64,000 nt of DNA, from contig CM066735.1 of NCBI GenBank assembly GCA_033961575.1, positions 30,523,501 to 30,587,500 on the forward strand. Reading direction: 5' to 3'. Both the position numbers and the translations under genes were made by a program. Below, piece after piece: positions 13,338 through 25,100 of the stretch; position 1 is the stretch's first letter, and the number at the start of each line of letters is the position of its first letter. The notes under the pieces are model-generated. The model was given only the letters and a program-made list of their open reading frames with translations. It did not search any database and was not told where the DNA came from. The DNA is from Aselliscus stoliczkanus. Its lineage: Eukaryota > Chordata > Mammalia > Chiroptera > Hipposideridae.

Positions 13338-13905
13338 CGGCTGCGGTAGGTAGAATCCTAAGATGGTTCCCATTATCCCCACGTCCTAGTGTACACGCAC
13401 CTTCTGTCAGGTATGGAATCAAACACAAATTGCTGTGAAGTTATTTTACAGATGTAATTAGGTCCCAAATTCAGTGATTTTTAAGAGAGATGATCTGAGT
13501 GGGCTTGATCTAATCAGGCGATACCTTAAAAGGGACAGGGCCCCTCTTGACAAGAGATCCAAAGCGTGAGAGGGATTTGTCACAGGGAGGGTCTATGCTG
13601 GTATGGAAGATGGCAAGAAATGCCGGCGGCCTGTTGGAGTTGAGTGGCCCCTCGCTGACAGACTGAGACTTGTCCTACACCTGCAAGGATCTGAATTCTC
13701 TCTTTAAGTACTTACGCTTGGAACAGGATCTTGAGCTCTAAATAAAATACAATTCAGTGGACACATTGATGTTAGCTTTGTAAGACCCGAGCAGAGAACC
13801 AGTCATGTCATGCCTGAACATCTGACCTACAGAGGTAAGAAATTAGTACTGTTTTATGCCTCTACATTTGTACTAGTTTATTACAGCAGCAATAGAAAAC
13901 TAAAA
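13338..13905 (+). mobile_element. LTR-like repeat, MaLR/MLT type (solo)
   Basis: It begins gtaggtagaatcctaagatg, contains gatgtaattaggtcccaa and a block agreeing with mammalian MaLR-type LTR architecture, and ends ttacagcagcaatagaaaac. No internal viral genes adjoin it. The family name is from memory and not certain. It borders the inferred end of the PALLD 3' UTR. Confidence 0.5.
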
Positions 13906-13950
13906 CAACTGAATATTTAGCTTCACAAAATTGCAACTGTTTGTTAAATA

Positions 13951-13956
13951 TTTATT
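13951..13956 (-). promoter_or_regulatory. Candidate distal poly(A) signal AATAAA
   Basis: The plus strand reads tttatt, so the transcript would carry AATAAA about 1.98 kb after the PALLD stop. It is the last such hexamer before the LTR-like repeat, so it is the best candidate for the longest 3' UTR. Confidence 0.4.
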
Positions 13957-15234
13957 GATGTTAAGTCCACATTACACCAGCACAACAATCCAAAGTAGTA
14001 TGATAGTACTATTTTTTTTTATAAATACAACATAAAAGGTGGCAAAATAATACTACTTAATCCCAAACCCAGCAAATTAGCAAAAAAGTCACATTCAGAA
14101 AAATTTGGCAAGTAAGATACGACATAAGTCAATACTACAACATAGATAAGTCCCTGAGGGACTTTATATGGTATCTTAAACTCCATATTAGTAATGCATA
14201 TAAGTGTGATCAAAGAAACTTGTACCACTCTGCAGAGAATATCTGCCACCCAGTGCTCAAGCCTATTCATTTAAAACTTGGTTGGTGTTCTTACAAAGAA
14301 GTAGAAAGCTGTACATGTGAAGCAGTAATATGAAATATATAGGATGGTACACAAATATAAAATTATTTTAAAAAATACTACATACTGAATTGAGTAACTG
14401 AGCTAAGAAAGTTCAACATTTTTATTATAAATAATGAAAGATATGTGTTTTGCATAAGGAATACAGTGTTTTCTTTTCATAGCAAAGTACCATTAAAGCC
14501 TCATGTTATAATATTAGGCCAAATTGGTTTTTTTTCCTCCTTTTTAAAGTTTATTGGTTCCGACTTAAAAACTATCAAGTCTGGTCAGAATCAACTCAAT
14601 TTAGCTGATGCAGAATTGTATGCAGGTAAAAAATAGTCTTTGCTGAGATGCCTTTACAAACTACTCAGAATTCAGCACCTTCTTAAGGCAAGTTTCAGGA
14701 CAGCAGGGAAGTGAACTAATATTTTCCATTCTTGGTGCCACTGGGGGGAAAAAATACATTATAGCACAAACTTGTTTTTGTCCCTTCTAAGTCTCCATTT
14801 CCTTCAAGTAGACTAGATACTACAGGCAATTTCTCATTTATGCCAATCTTGCAGTCTCAGTCCATTTTCAACTTGCTCTAAACATCTAAAATCTCTACTA
14901 CACAAACTTCAGACACACTAAAATTCCCTTAGCACATATGCTCCAAACTTTCAGCTGACCCTGGGTTCCCTGACTTGTGAATGGCAGTGTTTTTCACCTA
15001 CGTGTTAGATTAATTTTCAAGAAAACCAAAGGAAAGGCTGCCCTTGAACATGTTTCCTGCCCTTTTCTACTTTTATCTGAATGAATACAATGTAGTAAAG
15101 TACGAGGGTAGCATTTTCCTTCATTCTTCTCCATACTCATCTTCCCTGACCCCTGTGTCCTCCCAGTTCCATATGCCTTGGTCATCGGGGTGGTTTGGAT
15201 GCCTTTCCTGGAATGGACTGTCATATATTTCTGC

Positions 15235-15240
15235 TTTATT
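15235..15240 (-). promoter_or_regulatory. Candidate proximal poly(A) signal AATAAA
   Basis: The plus strand reads tttatt inside ctgctttatttag. In the PALLD sense this gives AATAAA about 700 bases after the stop, a possible shorter 3' UTR. Confidence 0.3.
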
Positions 15241-15939
15241 TAGAAAGCTTTATATTATTTATATTTAAATTAGCCTTTCAATACGGTTTGTAAATAAGCT
15301 TTCTACCAAGGTAGCATGAAAAGAAAATACAATACAAAGAAATAAAGGTTATAAACTAAGGTATTATTAACCTTGTTAGAAAACTCTTGATATTATTAAA
15401 ATTTAAGGCAAGTAATTCCTTCCTTATGATTTAATATAAAATAGTTTGCAAAGACAAGGCATTTACTTGGATTTCTTTGCCATTTCCTCGTTCATCCTCA
15501 TATATTGCACTTGGTTCACTGGAGCTGTGTGAATACACTGTCATTTTAGAATCATTTTAGTAGTATTTGTGGTACAGTTGCCTCATGGTAAAAGCATTCC
15601 ACTATCATGCTATGCAGCACCTAAAGCTAGTGTTTTAAAGGCACTTCTGAGAATACAAATTGTGGTTACCTTTGAACAATTGGTTTCCTTTAGTATTTCA
15701 GACCACTTTACTCACAGCAATTCAAAAGTTTTAAATTGGATGATGAATGTGAATTTTCTGTGCAATGTGTACCTTTCTATTAGCATCGCTTACTTAAACT
15801 CTTAAGTTTGGTATATTAAGGAAAATATTTTATTTCTAATAGTCAAAGGTATGTTTTTGCCTTTTACATAATGTGACAAAGGAATACGTTGGTCAAGGCA
15901 AGGCCATTTCAGTGTTTCAGTTTTAACAACAAGGTTGGA

Positions 15940-16112
15940 TTACAGGTCTTCACTTTCTACCAAGCCGGTATTCAGTGTGAGGTGAGATGGACTGGCTTCA
16001 GGTTGGAACGCTGCTTTGATGTCTAGTCCCTGGTCCGAAAGTGCTGCATAGCGACTGGCTGAGGGGCGGACTTTTTTTGGCTTGGTGCTCTGTGGCTGCT
16101 GATGCCACTGGG
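15940..16112 (-). CDS. PALLD: PALLD terminal coding exon and stop
   Basis: The exon completes a split Thr codon and encodes [39 protein letters not shown], then [17 protein letters not shown] and a TAA stop at 15940-15942. It is a non-Ig C-terminal tail, basic and Ser-rich at first and acidic at the end. The acceptor is ttctgtag, preceded by a long pyrimidine run. Confidence 0.97.
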
Positions 16113-19100
16113 CTACAGAAAAAGAAAGAAAAAATTAGGATGTCTTAACCAAGATATAATTGGAAAGCCCTTAGATGTTTCAAGTAAGTACAGAATGTGT
16201 CTTTTGATGTACACCAGGCACATGTTCTTTATAAAAAACTGAATGCATCCATGGTAGAAATCCTCAAGTTTAAGGATAGTTTTGCATTTTGCTCATGTTG
16301 CAGGTTTAGTTTGTGTAGGGTAGTGGGGCTATAACAGATAATAAAGACAAAAGTATAGTTTATTTTAAAGTAAATACTTGCCACAGCACAGGGAGTCCTT
16401 TGAGATAGTGTCTAAGTTTCCTAATTCACCTCTCCCTCTTAAAAAAAATCTTCAGAGATCAAAATGAATAAATGCCACATTAGTTAGAGTAGTTTGATAT
16501 TCTGGATGGATGTTTAATCAATTGAAAGGAATTGGGCAGTAGGGAAGGCTGAGGTCACTCATTTCCCGAGGAACCTCACAAAGTTATTCCTTATTGAAGA
16601 AGACGAAAGTTTTTAATTTTTTCTAGTGGTTTTATGTAACTAGATCACATAATACTATTGTAGTAGTTCGTAAATTCAATAGGAATGATTTTTGTTAAAT
16701 TTAGGACGCATGTAGACAACTATACATACACAAACACACATCTATTATTGCTCAGCTGCTTAAGATAAATTAATGAGAAAAGCACTAAGCCACAAAAGTA
16801 TGCATTCCAGGATCTATGGTACCCACACTTAGAGTGCATTAAGACACTGTGATAGGATTATGGTACAGGGAAAAAAATGTTAAAAAGGGAGTCATTTGCA
16901 GAACACAGTAACAGAATAATGTGAAAAACGTGGTTATGCCGTGGCTACTGTTAATGATGCTTGAGTAAGGAAGCCACAACTGACTAGCCCACATAAGAGA
17001 AATCAACATGCATATTTTGCTAATAATGCGAAGTTCCCGAAAGATACTTGGGTATCTGTTCTCCTGGTGTAGTTCACTATTAATGTTGAGAAACTATAAA
17101 TAGAAAGAGAAAGAGCAATATGAAATTTTTAGCCAAAAAAAAACAAACAAAAAACCACTCCAGTTGTAAGATGACATAAAAGTAACATGATTTGCTGTTC
17201 AGATGTCTAAATGACTAAATGCAATGGGATGGGGTGAAGTGGCACTCACTGTAAACATCCAGCCTGGCAGTACAGGACACTATCCCGGCGTCATTCTTAG
17301 CCGACACCGTGTACCACCCGGCGTCTTCTTTCGTGGCTCCCTGAATGAGCAGGCAGATGTAGCCGTGGGTGTCCTGGTGCATGCTGGGAAAAGGACACAG
17401 TCATCAGAGCCCTAGATGCTTAAGAAGCGGTGGTGCACATGAAGCATTGTTTCTAATTAGCTCATTAGAAACAGAATTGTGCAAGGAGAGGATAACAGGG
17501 TCATGCTTATTCTGGAGAGGCTGCTGGCCCCATTAAAAGGTAATGGAAAAGAAGAGCTGACGTCAAGAGGTTGAATAAATCTCTGCACTTAATTTCTATT
17601 TAAGGAGCTGCCTTTACAAAAATCCCTGAATAGTTCCTCTATTACCACTGAAGCAAACGAATCCATCTCTCCTTTTAGATATAAACACACAAAACCACCA
17701 TTAGGTTAAGTTAGAATTTGCTTCATCATATGCCATTATAGCATCCTTCTGAAAGCTTCATCATACATTAGGGTAGAGAGTGGTTTTGTCTTTGGTGTGA
17801 CTCTTACACAGATTTACATGTTATATTAAATGTCTTTATAGATCGTTAGGACCAAGAAGTTAGGAATTAGGTTAAGTCACTGTGTATTCTCACCTCACTC
17901 GATCAGTACTGTGAGTGAGAGATTCATTTTCTTTCTTCCAAAATATCTGAGGTGGTGGTACTCCGGAAACACGGCATTCCAGTCGCACTGGGTACCCATC
18001 AGCAACGCCTGTGTTTTGCAGCTTCTCGATAAACACGGGGGGTTTGTGTGCTTCTTTAGCTAAGAAAACAGGAGATGAATGGTCTATCAGTAATATACAA
18101 AAGGAGCATTACAAAGAATTCAGAAGCTTTTCACAATATTGCTTCAATAGATCCTTTATACCATTTTTCACTTCAGGTGGTACAATGCTGGTCCTCTCTC
18201 CAAATAATTCTTTTTAAGAAAGGTTCCTGTGCTTCACCCACTCATTTATTTCCTTGATGAATTCAGCTCTGACAGGACCACACTGTCCACTGGCCATCTG
18301 CTCCATAGAAGGCCTGACTTGCTACGTGATATGATAGCTTCACACTAATTGTTAAGGTGCAGGCACAGCCTTGACCAACCACTGCCACCTAGTGACGCTG
18401 AGGGCAAGTGTTTCTAAGATTCTTATCCACTTAGATTCGCTCCCTGCTACCTGACATGTTTGCTATGAAAATGCTGAAGACTTATAAGTCCTGGCTTATG
18501 AAACTTACCATAGGATTTAAAGGGGCGGGGGGAAATACAGGGAAGACATCTTCATCTAAACTTGCCACCTTTAAATAGTGACCTATAAACCAGGAATGTA
18601 CATCCTGTAAATTACAGATTCCAATTTGTAGTCTTTGACGGGCTATAAAAAAGACAGCTTTATTATTACCTTGAAGGAAGGAAGCCATAAAAAAGGATAA
18701 CTTCATTAATCTGAAAAAATTAGAACTGGTTAATACTGTAAATATCTGGGAAATGATTTTCTTGGATATGAGGTGAAAACAATTTCAGAGAAAGAATGAG
18801 TTTTAGTTATTTTCTCAAGCTACCAGCAGTGAATTCAAGCAAAGCATGTGTTTCTCCCCCACTGCTCATCCTCTGGACTGACAACTATATCAGAGCAGCC
18901 AGGGAGAGGCAGGTAAAGAGGATAAAAGTCTATTTGAAATGTTCAAATACCTAAGACTTCGAATTATGTAGAGGTTGTATTTTTATTGGACTTTACGTGG
19001 TTACCTGACCTAGGTTAGTTAGGGGGAAGTGGGAACTGACCTCAGTACTCTTTCTGGGTCCCAGTTTTGGAAACATAAAATATATATAAAACGAGTCTTA

Positions 19101-22100
19101 ATGTCATAGCAACTCGCCAGTAAGAATAACCCCTGCTGTTTTGGAGCATGGCTGTGCAGGGTACTGGGGCTGCAGAGCTTCCTAGATTAAATCCTTATAA
19201 AAAACTCTGATTTGACATATGGAGAAATGGAGTTGCAGAGATGTTATGTATTTGCCAAAGGACACAGCTTGTAGGCGAGAGCTGGGCCTGAGATTTGATG
19301 TCAGAGACTTTGCTTTCAATTATTGTGCACCGCTGTCTTCTAATGGAAGTGCTACCTGAGGCCTATGGAGATGTTAGTCCTGAAGGACAGACAACACATT
19401 TCACAGGAGAAAAACAATTGGTTTTGGTCTGATGAGGGACAGTTCGAGGGCTGAAAGAGATCATTCCTAGTGTGCTGTAATATTGATGACACAATTTAAA
19501 GGCATGGCTAACAGCACCACCGTCCACACATTTATCATGTTTTCTGTGTTAAAAATGTCTTGGTGCTATTATCAGAATCATTAGCCAGGATTTTAGCCAG
19601 GACTGCCTGTGCTTTATTCTCATTACTACTTTATTTTTATTACATTTATACCTCTCACAAAGTGATAATCCCCCACCCCATCTGCTACCCCTCTGACAAA
19701 TATATACCTGTTATAATACCATTGACTATATTCCCTATGCTGGACTTTACATCCCTATATACAGAGGGTGCCAAAAAACTGTATGTACATTTTAAGAAAA
19801 GAAAAAAAAAAAAGCTGTATTAAAATTACGCTGATGTGGGCCGGCCGAGTGGTGCGGTGGTTAAGCGCACGCGGGCTTGGGAAGCCAGCAGCCCCAGTTT
19901 GGTCCTACATATGAGGGCCAGTGACACTGCCCTCCAAAAAAAAAACACAAAAAAACAACCAAACAAAAATTACGCTGATGGTAACCACTCTGAGCACCTC
20001 TTTCAATTGCAGAAATCAAACGTGACTTGTATTCATCTTTTGTTATCAGTATATATGAGTATTACAATTTTAATAGTTTTTTTCCTTTCGTAAAATGTGT
20101 ATACATTTTTTGGCACCGTGTGTGTGTGTGTAAAATTAGATGACATTCAGTATTCTACTCCAGCTTCAGGTGTACAGCGCAGTGGTCAGGCATGTACGCA
20201 GCCTATGAAGTGGACCCCTGATGAGTTCACTCCTAGAGCACTAGGAGTCAACAGACTGAATTGATGGGGACCAGGGGCAACCACTTAAATCTAATCTCCA
20301 TAGCTAGAAAATGAGGAAGAAAATTTGCTCTGATTACCTCATAGGGCTGTTGTGAAGACCAATTGAGAATGTGTGTGTATCAGGCCCTTTGCAAACGGAG
20401 ATAGGAGAAATAAACATGTTTCTTTTTTGAAAGAACAGATATCAGAATCTATACTTATGCTCAACTCTTAAGGATCATATAAACCTTCCCATAAATATAT
20501 TGTCCTTACCTAAGGGTAAGACTTCATATAACAGTACGTTAACAAAGTTAATCTAACAGTATAATCAATTAAAAAGCAAACTGTTTAATTTGACTATGAC
20601 AGGGTAATGAAATGTTAAACATTTTTCACATCAGTGCATATTACATTGATTTAAAAAAATGGTACATATGTAGAACTTTATGCATTAATAAATTCGTGTA
20701 TACATCCAGTTTGGTTCCTGGAGCCGGTGCTGCTGCTGAGCTTTCCTTATGTAACTGAGGGCCGACACACACACATGAGAACTAGAATCACCGTGAGAAA
20801 CCCAAATCGTTTTCTTGCTTGGTCAGGCTAGTGGGAGAAAGGAAGGATTGATACTAATGGCTACAATGAAGAAAAATAATGTTTCTGATTTTCTAAGCCT
20901 TGCCTTAACATGTCCCCATTGGCTACTTTGATGAAAAGATCTATTTTTCATATTGGTTACTACTGCAGGATTAGCTTACATTTCTAAATCTCATGTTCAC
21001 GCTGGGAGAGGGAGGATTCAGAGACAAGCCCACCTGCAACCACAAGCTCCAGGCTGAAGGAGTTCTGTCCCGCTCGGTTAGTGGCTGTACATGTGTAGAT
21101 GCCGGCGTCCCGCGATGTGACGGGCTCTATGATCAGAGAGTGCACCCCGTTCTCACGCACGAGCATCTTGTGGGCACTGTCGGGGCGGATTGGCTTTCCA
21201 TCTAGTTGCCAGCTTAGGTCTGGGGTTGGTAACCCACTGACCTAAATCAGAGCAAGAAAATGCATACATTTCTCTACTATTAAAACAATGAAATCAATAA
21301 CTGAGAAACCAGCATAAATTCCTCTTTTGGTGGTAGAAGAGATGGCTTTTAGTATCAGTAACCGTTACTGTTTTGATTAAAACCTTCCAATGGCTTCCTA
21401 AGCACTTACAGGCTCACTTCAAATAAATAAACTAAAAACAAAAACAAAAAAAACAAAAACAAACAAATAAAAAAACCATTTTTTATAGAGCAACCGAGAG
21501 AAAAGTGAAATGGAGATTAAAAAAAATTCTGTCATCATTTTACCTCACTAAGGGTTATAAAGATTACTGGGATGATGTCAGCATAGGACTCTGAGCTCTT
21601 TGGAAAAAAGTCCAATCATAATAACCATAACATACTCAGCTGGCATTTATACACAGTAAGCCTTCTCATCATAGAGTTGCCACAGCTGTGGAGACATTAG
21701 TTAATGCATCCATCAGGAGCAGGGCTATTACTTTCTAATCCTTGAAACTAAGTAACAAGAACAATACAAAATTACCCAGAAAGCCATATCAACAAATTAG
21801 CATCACAATGGAAACATCATAAAAATCTTGAGACCGTGACAGTTGTGTGGACCAGACATCAGACAAAAGCCCATTTAATTGCTAATAAATAACAAGTTAT
21901 GCTGTGAGGGGGAGGGATGGTTGCCATCTGTCTACTCTTTATTGCTTTGCCCTTGATTTTGAATGGGGAGAGAAGCACCATTAAGGAAGGCCTTTTTACC
22001 CCATCCCATGTTTACTAGTAGGAAATCACATACAAAAAAAACAATTGGATTGTAAAACAATTCTTTTGAAGACCCAGGTCTGCCAAAATCAGCCAGAAAC

Positions 22101-25100
22101 TCATCAATTCCAGTCCTCTTACATGGTAATTCATTTATACTACTTAAATGATGCCTCCCCCTAAAAGTCGCAAAGGTCTAGAGAATTTAAAGGAAAAAAA
22201 TTAAATTATTGATCAAAAAGTGACCAAGAGATTTGGGAAGCAATAATTAAGCAGCTTGGCTTCTGAGGCCCAGGCGCGTATGTTGTCCCATCTGCCCACC
22301 TGCCAGCCCCCAGCTCTCCACATGCGCTCATTTACCTGCCTGTGAAGACTTGGGAGTGGACACTGGTGGTCAGGTGCCAGGCCTTTCCCAAATTTAGAAA
22401 TAAAGCAGCGCTACTTTTTTCCGCTTGACTAGGTGAGAACCTAGACAAACAGGGCTGCATACTGCCTGAAGCTGCAGTGTGTCAGGAGGAGGGATGCGTG
22501 AAGTACTGTGCAGTCTCAGCCCACCCAATTCCCAGGGCACCTGGGCCAGTGGACAGTTATTCACGTTAAGGCGAAGAGAAAATGCCTGATTTTCCTGCCC
22601 TTTGTCTAACCCCAGCCTTCTTGGTTGTGTAAGTAAAGAAAGCTGATCTCAAGAATTTATGGTCATTATAACCAGGTCATAATTTGAACTGATTCTTTTA
22701 ATATACAAGCCCAGATTTACTTTTGAAAATACAAATAATGCCCATATCCTCTCAACACCTATTTTTGTGTTCTGCAATCGTAAGGAGAACCAGCAGAGGG
22801 AGCCCAAATAGTTCTTAAAAACCTTGCCTGTCTTTAAAAGCTAAATTTTGAATTTAAGGTCAGTAAATAATGGGGGGAAAAAAACAATAAAAAATGTCAA
22901 AGCAGTAGTTCTTAAAAATTTTTAGCCTCAAGTGCCTGGTGAAAGCTATATCACACACAATTTTGTATGCAGTTTCATATTCACACATGCAATGCAACAT
23001 GCCTACCCTGGGTTAGGAAGCCCTGCTGTAAAATGAGTGAAAGAAGGATGTCACTCTCACATCTTTTAGAAATAGAAAATGGGAGGAACAAAAGTCAGAG
23101 TGGACACATGGATACAAAATTTGTATGAATAAAGAGTGAAGATCAACTAATTAATGATGAGGAAATATCACAGATTCAATACATGCATTACTTTAACAAA
23201 ATGGGAACCTTAGAGGGATAAAGCCTCCCAGTGACTTTCTGGAGTATGGTATAGGGCTCTAAGTATCTAAGAACATATTTAATAAACATTTAAAAGTAAA
23301 GGAAAAAGATGATGTAAAGCAGTGTATAAACATCCCATATATTTCACGTTTTTTCCTCTTAAGCTGGAAAACATTTGAAAGGTGTATGCTTTACATAATT
23401 TCCAAAGGAACTAAAGAGAAATGGCAAAGGGATAAGATGAATTTATAGGCAATAATGAGCTCTTACTTTGCAGTCCATTCTGCAGAGTTTTCCTTCTTGG
23501 ATGGTCAGATCTCCGGGAGCCTGCAAGAAGTGGGGCCTGAAGAACCGCTCCTGGATGGGCTCGTTTTCGTCTCCGCTGTCCCTTGATCTAGAGCGAGGCC
23601 TTAGAACAAGACAGACAATGGATGGACAGACGCATAGATATAGTCATTTCCAGGCTCTTAGTATGTTTTTTTATATTATATGGGGTAACAATATAATACC
23701 TTCCCTGATTTCTACCTGCAAGATTTACACTTTAAAAAGTCAACAAAGCAAAACATTGTTTCATTTGCAAGTTCCTTATAAATAGTCTGCTTATCGCAGA
23801 TCTAACAGCTCTATTCTCCTAATCCTTAAAGCCAGCAGAAGTCATAAAAGGGGCAGTAGGAAAAGGTGGGATACTCTATATTAACCTAATTTTTTTCCTA
23901 AATATTTTTAAAGCTGTATGAGAAATAGCAGCAGCTGTTGCTCATTTATTACCAAATCTTTTTCAACAGAAATTATAACTTTCTACTGTGATTTTAAACT
24001 CATAGGAAACCAAAAGTTCTTAGCATTTTATAAAATTTTCTTTCTAATCAAAATTCCTTTTTCTATTACCAGGAAAAAGAAATCACATTTTTAGGTAGGT
24101 TTTCTTTTTCATCAGTTATCCATGTACCTGAAGACATGTTTTTGTTTTTTTTTGCTTTAAAATAAACTTGTGTAAATCTCCCAGATTTTGTGTGTCTCTT
24201 TCGTGCTTTTAAGTATGTTGCCAGCAACACCTCTAAGAGCAATACAACTTAAAGTAATGGCAGGGAAGACTTAACGAAAGAGCAAGATGTTGAATACATG
24301 TTGTCAGTAATCAGAAGATAAGTTTAAAAATACTTAACTAGGAAAAAATAAGATAAAAAAATGAATAAATGAAAATAATAGACTAATAATGATCAGTTTT
24401 TATAGAGGTTACTTATACTTCTCGAAGTACAGATACAATTTTTGAACAGATTGCTTTTCACTGACACGTGGACAAGCTTAACTATATTGAAGACCACAAG
24501 AAAAGCAAAGGAAAATAATATAAGGCAACGGGTATGCTACAAAATGTTATGTTTATAGCCACAGGCTTGGGATCCTGCTTATTCCACCAGCATCCCTGTA
24601 ATAAGCTCAGGGCTCTGAGGGATGCAAAGCACACTCTATTGTTAGCAGATATTTGCTGAGCATATAAAATATGGCAAATCTTAACCTACAAGATTAGGGT
24701 CAAAAATAAAGTGTTGTGAACTAAGTAACCGAAAAACGAACATTAGTAGACGAGCTGATTTTAAGAAATCTAGTGGCAGTAGTTTACAATACAGCTCTTG
24801 ATTAGAGGAGTTTGGTTTTGAACACTTGTGGACCATTGGCTAGTATTTTCACTAAAGATACCTGCCATTAAAGTTGCTGAGTCTTGTTGTCTTCATATAT
24901 AAATTGGGCCCTTTTTAACAAACTAGTAATGGAATATGAGCTGGCTTAGCACATTGTTCACTCCCCTCCCCTTTCTGAATTTCAAAGGAGCATAGTAATT
25001 AAGGAGCCAGGCACTATACCCTTTAAGATTGAATTCACATTCTGTCTTCAGACTCGCATTTCGCTTTTATGGTTATCCTATGATTCTAATAGTGTTGAAT

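Larger units (their letters stand above)
13930..15939 (-). other. PALLD: Probable PALLD 3' UTR
   Basis: About 2 kb follow the stop with no recognised repeat, in AT-rich sequence. Sense AATAAA hexamers occur near 15235 (proximal), 14421 and 13951. The LTR-like repeat begins immediately beyond the last one. The distal end at about 13930 is inferred from that hexamer and from the change to repeat sequence. Transcript data would be needed to fix it. Confidence 0.45.
18060..21033. other. PALLD intron between Ig4 and Ig5
   Basis: Holds MIR-like fragments (19195-19325, 20275-20400), a possible L1 3' fragment (about 19610-19760 and 20131-20215) and the SINE-split mariner-like element at 19761-20120. 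The rest is unassigned. Confidence 0.6.
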
